Below are positions 6,848 through 15,367 of a stretch of DNA of 64,000 bases, in pieces. Source of the DNA: CAZBMJ01 sp964493205 (GTDB taxonomy: Bacteria; Myxococcota; UBA727; JABDBI01); contig CAZBMJ010000002.1 of NCBI GenBank assembly GCA_964493205.1, forward strand, positions 74,769-138,768, written 5' to 3'. The position numbers and the translations under genes were made by a program. The notes under the pieces are model-generated. The model had not been told where the DNA came from and searched no databases. It saw only the letters and a program-made list of their open reading frames with translations. The stretch's first letter is position 1. Every line of letters starts with the position of its first letter.

Positions 6848-7239
6848 TAATATTATTAGTAATCCTTTTCTTTGTTAGTATGTTACTTTTACATGCAAGA
6901 TATAAGCAAGGTTATAGCTGGAAAGATATCTTTTCTCCTAAACGTTGGAAAGCTGTATATGTATGGTTTCTTAAACTAGGTTTAAAGAAAACAGGAGAAA
7001 CAGAAAAGTATCTAACAACAAATGAACTCTTACAATACTCTTATAGAGTAGCTAAATGTGGAGATTGTTTACAAGCAGGTAAATGTTTACATTGTGGTTG
7101 TAATGCAGAAGGAAGACTTAATGGAATAACAGATGAATGTTCCGCAGGTAAATGGGGGCAGATGTTAACAGACGAAGAAATGAAAACCTTTTTAAGAGAT
7201 AATGAACTAATATTCAACGTAGAAATAAAGAAGAAATGA
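6844..7239 (+). CDS. Membrane-anchored Cys-cluster protein
   Basis: 131 residues. An N-terminal membrane helix (IILLVILFFVSMLLL) is followed by a basic linker and a C-terminal Cys cluster of CGDCLQAGKCLHCGC plus a later Cys in DECSAGKWG. Such CxxC pairs usually hold zinc or an Fe-S centre. The short basic stretch after the helix suggests the Cys domain faces the cytoplasm. It overlaps the next gene by 4 bases. Confidence 0.62.
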   Translation: MIILLVILFFVSMLLLHARYKQGYSWKDIFSPKRWKAVYVWFLKLGLKKTGETEKYLTTNELLQYSYRVAKCGDCLQAGKCLHCGCNAEGRLNGITDECSAGKWGQMLTDEEMKTFLRDNELIFNVEIKKK

Positions 7240-7583
7240 TAACATTTACAAATATAGATTTAGTAAATCCAGATATTCCTAAAGGAGGTAGTATCGTTAT
7301 GGAGTTTCCTTTTGAAGGAGATCCTAATGAGATCAAACAAATATCTCCTGGATGTGGATGTACTGCAGATTGCAAGAAAGTAGGAAATAAAGTAGTAGCT
7401 ACATTTAAAGATCCTTTTAGTGATGCAGATAAGAAAAATTATCCTGGAGGTAAAATTCCTTATAGCAAAAGCATAAATGTTTTCTTTGAAGAGCCAACAA
7501 TAGTAATACAAGGAATGAGTAAGATAGTTAAGCAAGATAGACAAAAAATAACATTAAAATTTTCAGGAAATATAATAATTTAA
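7236..7583 (+). CDS. DUF1573-like beta-sandwich protein
   Basis: 115 residues. The 'PGCGCTADC' turn after the third strand is the hallmark of DUF1573, an Ig-like sandwich common in Bacteroidetes. Family members are often exported, but this one lacks a signal peptide. It is the last gene before the terminator at 7660. It may be a small virion or assembly protein, since it lies in the operon leading to the packaging genes. Confidence 0.6.
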   Translation: MITFTNIDLVNPDIPKGGSIVMEFPFEGDPNEIKQISPGCGCTADCKKVGNKVVATFKDPFSDADKKNYPGGKIPYSKSINVFFEEPTIVIQGMSKIVKQDRQKITLKFSGNIII

Positions 7584-7659
7584 CCTATCTGAATACTACT
7601 AGAGCATAATCTTGCAATATAGTATTTATCGTACAACTCCATCTCCTGTACAAAAATAT

Positions 7660-7686
7660 AAAAGGAGGTAACTTCTACCTCCTTTT
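7660..7686 (+). terminator. Rho-independent terminator
   Basis: A perfect 11-bp stem (7660-7670 with 7676-7686) with a 5-nt loop lies in the 154-base gap between the DUF1573-like and thioredoxin-like genes, followed by a T run at 7692. The rest of the gap (7584-7659) shows no gene or clear motif. Confidence 0.85.
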
Positions 7687-7737
7687 ATTAAATTTTTTTT
7701 AACATATGAATAAAGGATTAATAAAAATAAAAAAAAA

Positions 7738-8043
7738 ATGAGTAAGAAAATAATTCAACTAAGTACAAAACAATGTGGTAGATGTCAAGTAGCTAAAAGA
7801 CATATAGAAAAAACACTTAAAAATCCTCATATACAGTATGAGTATATTTCTTTAGCAGATGAAACTAAAGAATATACTAGAGATACTATAAATGAATACT
7901 GGAATGAAGTGCATGAAAACTTCAATAGACATGAAGAAAACTTTAATATAAATATTATACCATCATTACCATCATTTATATTAAAAGAAGATGAAACTTA
8001 CAGACAAATTACACAAGAAGAAGTATATAATTTAATCACATAA
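7738..8043 (+). CDS. Thioredoxin/glutaredoxin-like protein
   Basis: 101 residues. The CGRC active site is at residues 13-16 after the first strand (KIIQLSTKQ). IPSLPSF near residue 82 supplies the cis-Pro typical of the thioredoxin fold. It probably reduces or exchanges disulfides in the cytoplasm. Several virion proteins in this genome are unusually Cys-rich, which gives a possible reason to carry it. An A-rich leader precedes the ATG. Confidence 0.75.
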   Translation: MSKKIIQLSTKQCGRCQVAKRHIEKTLKNPHIQYEYISLADETKEYTRDTINEYWNEVHENFNRHEENFNINIIPSLPSFILKEDETYRQITQEEVYNLIT

Positions 8044-8045
8044 TT

Positions 8046-8237
8046 ATGACAGTACAACAACTAAAAGAAAGAATTAGACATCTCGCAGGACATAATGAAA
8101 TAGTATTTTTTCCTGAAGGTTCTATAGAAGATGGAGAAGGTAATAATCTCATGGCAGGTATAGGATACTTTGACCTAGAGGAGAAAGATTATGTTTATTT
8201 AGGAGATATAGTTGTATTAGATGATGAAGAAGATTAA
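8046..8237 (+). CDS. Hypothetical protein (63 aa)
   Basis: 63 residues, acidic, not recognised. A short N-terminal helix (TVQQLKERIRHLAG) is followed by strands and an acidic tail (VVLDDEED). The stop lies 17 bases inside the next gene. Confidence 0.55.
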   Translation: MTVQQLKERIRHLAGHNEIVFFPEGSIEDGEGNNLMAGIGYFDLEEKDYVYLGDIVVLDDEED

Positions 8238-8418
8238 ACAGTGGATATTAAATCATAGTAATATAATAATTATTGTTATGATTATACTGTATTTATTGAA
8301 GTCTTATTTTTTAGGAATAACTATTTTCAATATAGTTGTTGTAATATTGTTATTATTTTATATAATTTACACAAGATACAAAAATGTACAAAATAGAAAA
8401 GGAAGTAAATCATTATAG
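8221..8418 (+). CDS. Small membrane protein (65 aa)
   Basis: 65 residues with two membrane helices (IIIIVMIILYLL and IVVVILLLFYIIY) and a basic C-terminus. There are two adjacent Met codons at the start. Not recognised. It overlaps both neighbours (17 and 35 bases). A holin role is conceivable, but lysis genes lie elsewhere. Confidence 0.55.
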   Translation: MMKKIKQWILNHSNIIIIVMIILYLLKSYFLGITIFNIVVVILLLFYIIYTRYKNVQNRKGSKSL

Positions 8419-8686
8419 AGATATTATTGATGAAGCAAAACAAACAGATTCTTATAAACAAGGTAATAAAAAGTTTGTAACAATAACTCCTAACTACGAT
8501 AGTATTAGAGATACATTTGAAACAGATTTTAGTATGCCTCTATATCATCCTTTAGAAAATCAGCAAACTCCAAGAGTAGAATCTGCTATGCACTTTGAAG
8601 GACAGATATATAAAAAGTATAGTGTAGTGTTTATAGAAGGTTTAGAATTAATAATATTAGGAATAGAAAGTAATGTCAGTAATTAA
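8384..8686 (+). CDS. Hypothetical protein (100 aa)
   Basis: 100 residues, alpha plus beta, not recognised. It starts 35 bases inside the small membrane protein gene and its stop overlaps the terminase small subunit candidate by 14 bases. The close packing suggests one transcript with the terminase genes. Confidence 0.55.
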   Translation: MYKIEKEVNHYRDIIDEAKQTDSYKQGNKKFVTITPNYDSIRDTFETDFSMPLYHPLENQQTPRVESAMHFEGQIYKKYSVVFIEGLELIILGIESNVSN

Positions 8687-9200
8687 AGGAAATCCTCAAC
8701 ATGATTTTAAAGAGCAGAATCCTCTTATATGTACTATAAGGGGATTTTCTGATGTATATACTAAACATAAACCAGAGATAGCATCTAAGATATGTTGGGC
8801 AATGTTTATGATAGAAGAAGCAGATCAAGAAGATAATCCTTTAGCTAGAATAAGCAATATCAAAGAAAGAACAGAAGAAGTACAAAAATCTTATTATAAG
8901 ATAGATACAACAACACAAGAATATAAAAACTTAGTAGATGATTTTTCTAAATTTGCTTTAACAAAAGAGCAAACACTTTATAGAATACATGTACGTAAGT
9001 TTGAAGAAATGACATCTTATCTAGATACTCTGTCACTAGATGATGATAAACAGTTTGGTAAGTATATCCAAATTATGGATAAACTAAGTAAAATGTGGGC
9101 AGGATTAGAAATAGTAAAAGAGAGAATGGTTGAAGCAAAAAGTAAAAATAGAATTAGAGGAAATGCTCAACTATCTGTAAGAGAGAAAAGGAAACGATAA
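8673..9200 (+). CDS. Candidate terminase small subunit
   Basis: 175 residues, almost all helical, with a basic C-terminus (SVREKRKR). It sits directly before the terminase large subunit and shares one base with it, the usual place for the DNA-recognition subunit that binds the packaging site. No helix-turn-helix is obvious, so the call rests mainly on position, size and helical content. Confidence 0.42.
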   Translation: MSVIKGNPQHDFKEQNPLICTIRGFSDVYTKHKPEIASKICWAMFMIEEADQEDNPLARISNIKERTEEVQKSYYKIDTTTQEYKNLVDDFSKFALTKEQTLYRIHVRKFEEMTSYLDTLSLDDDKQFGKYIQIMDKLSKMWAGLEIVKERMVEAKSKNRIRGNAQLSVREKRKR

Positions 9201-11530
9201 TGAGTATTAAGTTAGTAAGATTATTTCCAGAGCTTTTTAATATTAAACCTTTTGTAATAGGAGATCATCCAATATATCATCCTGAGACAAAAGATTATTT
9301 AGACTACTGGGAAGAGCAAGAGAAGAGATGTATAGAGGGATTATGGGGATTAGATAAGAATGATAATGAAGGAGGATGGAGATTCTGTCCTCCTGTTCTA
9401 TACTATTATATTAACTTTTGTGTAATAGAACATGAAGATGAAAGAAATAACTCAACCATAATATTACCACCTAGTCTAAGAGATGTAGAGTGGTTATTTT
9501 TTTATAACTGGTTTATATGTAGAGGTTTCTCAGGATTTGAAGGTGATTATGAATATACATGTCATGAGTTAATAAGAAAATTAGAATCAGGAGAAAAACT
9601 TAATACTAAAGAAATATTAAAACTACAAAGAGCAGAAGGTGTTTTAAAACCTGATGGTAGTTATAAGAAATTTATACATCCAAGAGAATACTTATATAAG
9701 ACATTTGATAAACCTCTAGGTCTTCCGTTATATGCTAATGAAGCTAAAAACTTAATGGCACTTACACCTAGACGACAAGGTAAATCAATGTGGCTTATGG
9801 CAATACTTTCTCATGCATTTAAGTTCCATGGTGCTATTAGATTTGACCAAGAATACTTTAATCTTACAAGAGGTCCAAGTATTCTTATAGGTTCAGTATT
9901 AGCTAAAGCAGCAGATACACTTAAACACTTTTCATTCTTAGAAGAGTATCAAAAACATAATTTTGGTGCATGGGGAGATGGTGATGACTTTATTCCTGGC
10001 TACTTCTTTCAACAAGTATCAGGTTCTTTAACTGTATCTAATCAGAAATCTCCTTATAGAAATGAATATGAAGAAAGAATAAATGGAGTAGTAACTAAGC
10101 AAGGTAAAGGAACTAGAATAGTTCATGTTACTTATGAAGATAACCCAGAAGCAGCAGTAGGACAAGGACCTATTATTTCTATTATAGAAGAAGTAGGTCT
10201 ATTAACATCTCTACTTAAAGTATTAGGAGCTAATGAACCTGGTCTTACCAGGAACAATAAATTTGGTTCTCACTTACTCATAGGTACTGCAGGTAACATG
10301 GAACGTATATTTGAGTCCAAGATGGTATTTGAAGAACCAGAAACATATAAGTTTCTAGGTTTTGAAGACTTATGGGAAAACAGACAAAAGGAAATAGGAT
10401 TATTTATTCCAGGATATTATGTAGATAATGCATTAAGAGATCCTCAAGGCAATCAAAACTTAGAGGCAGCTTTTGAATTAGAAATGCAAGAAAGAGCTAG
10501 ATTATCTAAAGCAGATAATTCATATGCATTAGACGCATATATGATGGCTAGACCACTAGTTCCTTCTGAAATGTTTTTATCAGGACAATCTAATATATTT
10601 CCTGTATCTTTACTTAGAGATCAGCTTAATAGAGTAGAAATAAGAGACTTATTTAATAGTCTTACTTATAAAGGAGAACTAGAGTGGAATGAAAGTAAAA
10701 CAGGAGTTAAACTAAAACTAGATTTTAACAATCAGCTTAAACCTATTATTAGTATGAAGCTAGATCAATATAAATCTAGTCTAAAAGGTTGTATTGTTTT
10801 TTATGAAGCACCTGAAGAAAATATACCTATTCCTACACAAAAGAGGTCTCTTTACAAAATAGTCTATGACCCTGTAAGAGATGATGTTGTAGGTACTTCC
10901 TTAGCTGCTATACTCGTATATAAGAGTACTTCAGAAGATGGATGGGCACTAGGTCTACAAGATGCTTTAGTAGCAGAATATATAGGAAGAGTAGATAAAG
11001 TAGATGATATGCATCAAATAGCAATTAAACTAGCTATTTATTACAATGCTAAAATTATGGTAGAAACAAACATACCAGATTTTGTACGTTATTGTAAGAA
11101 TAATGGTTTTGCACATCTTCTACAAAGAAAACCTATGAAAACTATCTCTAAGTCTGTTAAAGACCCAGGAAATAAGTATGAAGTAGGTATAGATATGACA
11201 TCACCAGCTCTTCATGAACATGCAGAACAACTAGGAAGACAATGGTTACTTACAGAATGGAAAACAGATAGTACTGGTGAAACATTACTTAACTTACATA
11301 AATTAAACTCTCCTATGATACTTCAACAACTTATGATGTATACAAGAGAAGACAAGAAAAGATATGATGCTGTTGCAGCACTCAAGTTACTTTGGTTATG
11401 GCTTAAAGAAGAAAAAGAAGAGCCTGTTAAACAAGAAGCTAGAGAAGCAGCAATAGAAACAGTTGAAATGTATTATAACAAATTAACTAGAAAACAACAA
11501 ACTACTAACGTTAATTACTACACGTATTAA
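9200..11530 (+). CDS. terL: Terminase large subunit (packaging ATPase/nuclease)
   Basis: 776 residues. The ATPase half has Walker A TPRRQGKS (Lys195), Walker B IISIIEE (Glu330/331) and coupling motif LLIGTAGNM. The nuclease half has the RNase H-like acidic triad: Asp557 in IVYDPVRDD, Glu622 in KIMVETN and Asp723 in KRYDAVAAL. It cuts concatemeric DNA and drives it through the portal. The long N-terminal region before Walker A (about 190 residues) fits crAss-like enzymes. The next gene (portal) starts 3 bases later. Confidence 0.93.
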   Translation: MSIKLVRLFPELFNIKPFVIGDHPIYHPETKDYLDYWEEQEKRCIEGLWGLDKNDNEGGWRFCPPVLYYYINFCVIEHEDERNNSTIILPPSLRDVEWLFFYNWFICRGFSGFEGDYEYTCHELIRKLESGEKLNTKEILKLQRAEGVLKPDGSYKKFIHPREYLYKTFDKPLGLPLYANEAKNLMALTPRRQGKSMWLMAILSHAFKFHGAIRFDQEYFNLTRGPSILIGSVLAKAADTLKHFSFLEEYQKHNFGAWGDGDDFIPGYFFQQVSGSLTVSNQKSPYRNEYEERINGVVTKQGKGTRIVHVTYEDNPEAAVGQGPIISIIEEVGLLTSLLKVLGANEPGLTRNNKFGSHLLIGTAGNMERIFESKMVFEEPETYKFLGFEDLWENRQKEIGLFIPGYYVDNALRDPQGNQNLEAAFELEMQERARLSKADNSYALDAYMMARPLVPSEMFLSGQSNIFPVSLLRDQLNRVEIRDLFNSLTYKGELEWNESKTGVKLKLDFNNQLKPIISMKLDQYKSSLKGCIVFYEAPEENIPIPTQKRSLYKIVYDPVRDDVVGTSLAAILVYKSTSEDGWALGLQDALVAEYIGRVDKVDDMHQIAIKLAIYYNAKIMVETNIPDFVRYCKNNGFAHLLQRKPMKTISKSVKDPGNKYEVGIDMTSPALHEHAEQLGRQWLLTEWKTDSTGETLLNLHKLNSPMILQQLMMYTREDKKRYDAVAALKLLWLWLKEEKEEPVKQEAREAAIETVEMYYNKLTRKQQTTNVNYYTY

Positions 11531-11532
11531 AG

Positions 11533-14055
11533 ATGAATGAAAATAATAATTTAGGTGTACCTATTAGTCATGCTAGCATAAAGAGACATAAAACTTCTTA
11601 TGAGCAAAAAAAATCTAATGACTGGGCATGGTTAAAGGAATGGATAGATTACTTTTGTAATTCTGTTCATTTAGACTCAGAAGAAATAGAAAAAATTCTT
11701 CTTAACTATAGACTTTATAATGGGAGAGGTGTTTATAAAACACAAGTAGATTCTCCAATGATGAGTAAAGATTTAGAAGAAGAAGGTTACTATTTTAATA
11801 GCGAAGATATTCCTCACTTTGACATTATAACACCTATTGCTAAATCCTTATATGGACAGCAACAATTAATGCCTTTTAAACCTATAGTTACAGATTCTTC
11901 TTTTAACAATGTAAACTCTCGTAAGAAGAAAAGAATAGAACTATTCCAAGAATACATAAATGAAACTATAATCAATCCTACTAGAGAACAAGCTATGCAG
12001 GAATGGTTACTAGAAAATCAAATAGAAGATATAAACATGCTGCCTCCTGATATGCAGGAACAAGCACAATCTCAAATACAAGGTAAGTCTCAAGCTATGA
12101 TGCCTGAAGATATAGACAGGTATATGGCTTCAGATTATAAATCTCCTAGAGAAACACAACTACAACAAATAACAGAATTCACTATTAGGAGAGATAAGTT
12201 AAAATTCTGGACAGATGAAAACTTTAAACACTTACTTATATCAGGTGGACAGTTTTATGAAACATGTATAAGACATAAAAAAGCTTTTACTAGAATTTGT
12301 AATCCTATAGGATACACATCTGGTGGTCCAGAGGATGCTATGTTTGAGGAAGATAAAGATTGGCAAATATATGAAGAGCAAATTACTTTAGCTACTTTAT
12401 TTAGAGACCATGGTGCTGAAATAACAGAAGGAGATCTTAAAAAACTAAGAGAATTTGATCCTACTACTTCTACAAGAAATAGAGGAGAGTTTCCAGAACC
12501 TATGGCTACTAAGTTAGCAGAGTTTGATGCAGAAACAGGTATATTTGATTTTGCACCTAAAAATCTTAAAACAAGAGAAGGACAAGATTTCTTATTAGGT
12601 CTTTATGCTAAATTTGGAAACATAAACTCTAATGATAAGTTGTTTACAAGAAAAACAGTAGCTTTTAAATCTCTTAGAAAATTTAAACTAGTTACTAGAT
12701 ATGATATCAAAAAGAATACTTATGAAGAATTCTGGGTAGATGGAGCATATCAAAAAAATCCTAAAAAGGATATCAAAGTAGATACGCACTGGTTTCCTCA
12801 TGCTTTTATGGGAAGGAGAGTAGAATTTGGTTCTGCAGATAACTATTTATATTTTGATTTAGGTCCAGTACCTAATCAGTATAAAAGTGTGTTAGAACCA
12901 TGGAATATAACAATGCCTTTCATGGGTGTTAAGTATTCTACTCTATTTGGAAATACACCTAATGTAGCTCCAATGGATTTAGCTAAAAAATGGCAAGATA
13001 AATTCAACATTAAGTTAGCACTTATACAAGAAAAAGAAAATACAGATGTAGGTAGAATATTTGCTATAGCTACATCACTTAAACCTAAAGATTGGTCTTT
13101 TGCTAAGTGGATGACTATGGCTAAGTATGGTAAGATATTACCATTAGATACCAATGGAGAGATGATGAATGGTATAGATGCTCAAATATTTAAAACATTT
13201 GACCTTAGACAAATAGATGAAATATCTCAACACCTTCAACATTTAGATTGGATTAGACATCAAGCTGCTCTAGCTATGAACTATAATCCACAAAGACTAG
13301 GACAAATAGTTTCTTCTGAAGCTGTTAGAAATAGTCAACAAAATATACAACAATCTACATATCAAACACAAGACCTATTTACTCTTCATAATGAAGTAGT
13401 AGAAAGAGTTTTAAATCGTCACATTAATAATGAGCGTATAGCTCTTATGGATAATGACTTTGTAGCATCTTATGTGTTAGATGATATGTCTATTGCTGAA
13501 CTTAATCTAGATAAAGAACTTCTAGATGCTGCAGAAGTAGGAATTATCTTAAGAAACTCTTCAGAAGATTTCAACAACCTTAGAGAGATTAAACAAGATA
13601 GTCAAGCTATGATACAAAACGGAATGATAACATTCCCAGAGTACATTAGACTTAAAATGGCTAATAATATGGCAGATGCTCTTAACATAGCAGAGAGAGC
13701 TGAGAAGAAATTATTACAAAGACAACAAGAACAACAACAAGCTCAAGCTGAACAAGCACAACAAATAGAACAAATGCGTGCAGATCTTGAGAGAGAAAAA
13801 GTAGAGCGTGAAGCTTCTAATAAAGCTGCTGAAAGAGAGTCTCAAGAGTTTAGAGAGAAAATTAGAGCTACTATGATGGCTAATCAAATGGATATAGACA
13901 AAGATGGTAGAAGTGATATCTTACAAGTTAAAGATATGGATAGTATAGAAAAATCTAAGGATAGAGATTTAGATGAAAAACTTTTAGATAAAAAACTTAA
14001 AGCTGATATGGAGAGAGAACGCATAAAAGCTAAAAGTAAAACAAAAACAACATAA
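11533..14055 (+). CDS. Portal protein
   Basis: 840 residues directly after terL. Portals form the 12-subunit ring at the capsid vertex. The size is near that of crAss-like portals. Central helices rich in Trp and aromatic residues are followed by a long Gln/Glu-rich coiled coil (about 700-780) and a charged tail with an odd 'DIDKDGRSD' loop. Gene order (TerL, portal, scaffold candidate, major capsid) supports the call. Confidence 0.88.
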   Translation: MNENNNLGVPISHASIKRHKTSYEQKKSNDWAWLKEWIDYFCNSVHLDSEEIEKILLNYRLYNGRGVYKTQVDSPMMSKDLEEEGYYFNSEDIPHFDIITPIAKSLYGQQQLMPFKPIVTDSSFNNVNSRKKKRIELFQEYINETIINPTREQAMQEWLLENQIEDINMLPPDMQEQAQSQIQGKSQAMMPEDIDRYMASDYKSPRETQLQQITEFTIRRDKLKFWTDENFKHLLISGGQFYETCIRHKKAFTRICNPIGYTSGGPEDAMFEEDKDWQIYEEQITLATLFRDHGAEITEGDLKKLREFDPTTSTRNRGEFPEPMATKLAEFDAETGIFDFAPKNLKTREGQDFLLGLYAKFGNINSNDKLFTRKTVAFKSLRKFKLVTRYDIKKNTYEEFWVDGAYQKNPKKDIKVDTHWFPHAFMGRRVEFGSADNYLYFDLGPVPNQYKSVLEPWNITMPFMGVKYSTLFGNTPNVAPMDLAKKWQDKFNIKLALIQEKENTDVGRIFAIATSLKPKDWSFAKWMTMAKYGKILPLDTNGEMMNGIDAQIFKTFDLRQIDEISQHLQHLDWIRHQAALAMNYNPQRLGQIVSSEAVRNSQQNIQQSTYQTQDLFTLHNEVVERVLNRHINNERIALMDNDFVASYVLDDMSIAELNLDKELLDAAEVGIILRNSSEDFNNLREIKQDSQAMIQNGMITFPEYIRLKMANNMADALNIAERAEKKLLQRQQEQQQAQAEQAQQIEQMRADLEREKVEREASNKAAERESQEFREKIRATMMANQMDIDKDGRSDILQVKDMDSIEKSKDRDLDEKLLDKKLKADMERERIKAKSKTKTT

Positions 14056-14080
14056 ATATTAATTAATCGGATAAAAGACT

Positions 14081-14178
14081 ATATATGTATAAAATAGCAT
14101 GTAACAAAAATACATAGTGAAGAAGAAAAATCTTTAGTGACTAAGTATAATTATCACAATGCTATTTTATATATATAT
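14081..14178 (+). ncRNA. Long inverted repeat/structured leader before scaffold gene
   Basis: A 20-bp stem (14081-14100 with 14159-14178, one G-U pair) closes a 58-base loop in the gap after the portal gene. The -7 element TAATTTTG (14178-14185) begins at the foot of the stem. The hairpin could stop or process portal mRNA, or block the promoter when extruded. No reading frame fits here. Confidence 0.6.
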
Positions 14179-14185
14179 AATTTTG
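14178..14185 (+). promoter_or_regulatory. Bacteroidetes-type -7 element before scaffold gene
   Basis: TAATTTTGCA fits TAnnTTTG and lies 28 bases before the ATG at 14214. It touches the 3' foot of the 20-bp inverted repeat. It would drive separate expression of scaffold and capsid proteins. Confidence 0.5.
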
Positions 14186-14213
14186 CACCCAGTAAGAAAA
14201 AAGTAAAAAAATT

Positions 14214-15344
14214 ATGAGCAGAAAAGTAGGCGAATTTAGTGTAGATAATGGGTCTGTTTTAATTAACACCTCTATACAAGATTTATTTGATGATGAAACT
14301 ATCACAGGACGTGAAGCAGAAGTCATTGAAGAAGAAACAGAGTACTATACAAGTACTTTAGAAGATGACGATACAGTAGAAGAAACTGTAGAGGAAACTA
14401 CAGATGAAGTAGAGACTACTGAAGATGAATCTGAAGAGGAATCTTTAGAAGAAGAAAGTTCAGAAGAAGTAGAGGATACTACTAATTTTAAAGATTATAG
14501 TAATGCAGCTATTTTAGCATTAAGTTTAAAAGACTTAGAACCAGATTTAATTGATGTTGAAGTTAATAAAAATCTAGATGCAGAACAGCTAATTAATATT
14601 GTTAAATCATCTGTAGAAAAACAAAGAACTTCTATCAAAGAAGAAGTAGCATCTAAATATGAAGCAGCCGCAGAATATATAGAAGAAGTTATTAATGGTA
14701 TGAGCCAACAATCTTTACAAGCTGCTCTATATAATAAACAAATAGCAGACATTCAACTAACAGGTGAAGAATCTGATGAAGATTTAGAATCATTAGTTAA
14801 ACCTTATCTTTTACAAAGAGGTACTCTAGAATCTGAAATAGATGATATGATACAAGTATTTAAAGATAAAGGTACTCTATATGAAAAAGCAGAACAATCT
14901 ATAGTCTTTCATAAAGAAAGAGAAAGACAAATTATAGATGAAAATAAAAAAGCAAGAGAAGAATATATTAAACAACAAATTTTAGCTAAAGAACAAGCAG
15001 CCAAAACTATACGAGATATAATTGGTAAAGGTTCAGCTAAAGGACTTTCTATTTCTAAGGATTTAGAAACTGCTATCTTCAAACCTACAGAAATTGTAGA
15101 AGATGTAGATCAGCAAGGTAGAAAAGTTATATATAAAGTTCCTTTAATTGAAGTTAAGTATAAAGAATTTTATAATGATGTAGAACAACAAGTAGCATTT
15201 ATGCAGTTGTTAGCTAATAATTTTGATTTTACTTCTCTTACAACTAAAGCAAAAAGCAAAGTTAACAAAGAATTATTAAACATAATTAATAATAGAACAA
15301 CCTCTACAACTGGAGGAAGTACAAAAAATTACTTTTCAGATTAA
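14214..15344 (+). CDS. Candidate scaffold protein
   Basis: 376 residues. The N-terminal third is extremely acidic (runs of Glu, Asp and Thr at about 35-90). The middle and C-terminal parts are helical and charged, including a coiled coil at about 220-270. Low-complexity acidic helical proteins encoded between portal and major capsid genes are usually scaffolds, which guide shell assembly and then leave. No protease motif is present. It has its own promoter candidate. Confidence 0.6.
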   Translation: MSRKVGEFSVDNGSVLINTSIQDLFDDETITGREAEVIEEETEYYTSTLEDDDTVEETVEETTDEVETTEDESEEESLEEESSEEVEDTTNFKDYSNAAILALSLKDLEPDLIDVEVNKNLDAEQLINIVKSSVEKQRTSIKEEVASKYEAAAEYIEEVINGMSQQSLQAALYNKQIADIQLTGEESDEDLESLVKPYLLQRGTLESEIDDMIQVFKDKGTLYEKAEQSIVFHKERERQIIDENKKAREEYIKQQILAKEQAAKTIRDIIGKGSAKGLSISKDLETAIFKPTEIVEDVDQQGRKVIYKVPLIEVKYKEFYNDVEQQVAFMQLLANNFDFTSLTTKAKSKVNKELLNIINNRTTSTTGGSTKNYFSD

Positions 15345-15367
15345 AATTATTAAAAATTTAAAACACA

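Noticed and set aside
7584..7659. Possible tRNA or small RNA in the gap after the DUF1573-like gene
   Set aside because: No cloverleaf pairing or T-loop (GTTCRA) consensus could be found; only the terminator at 7660 is supported.
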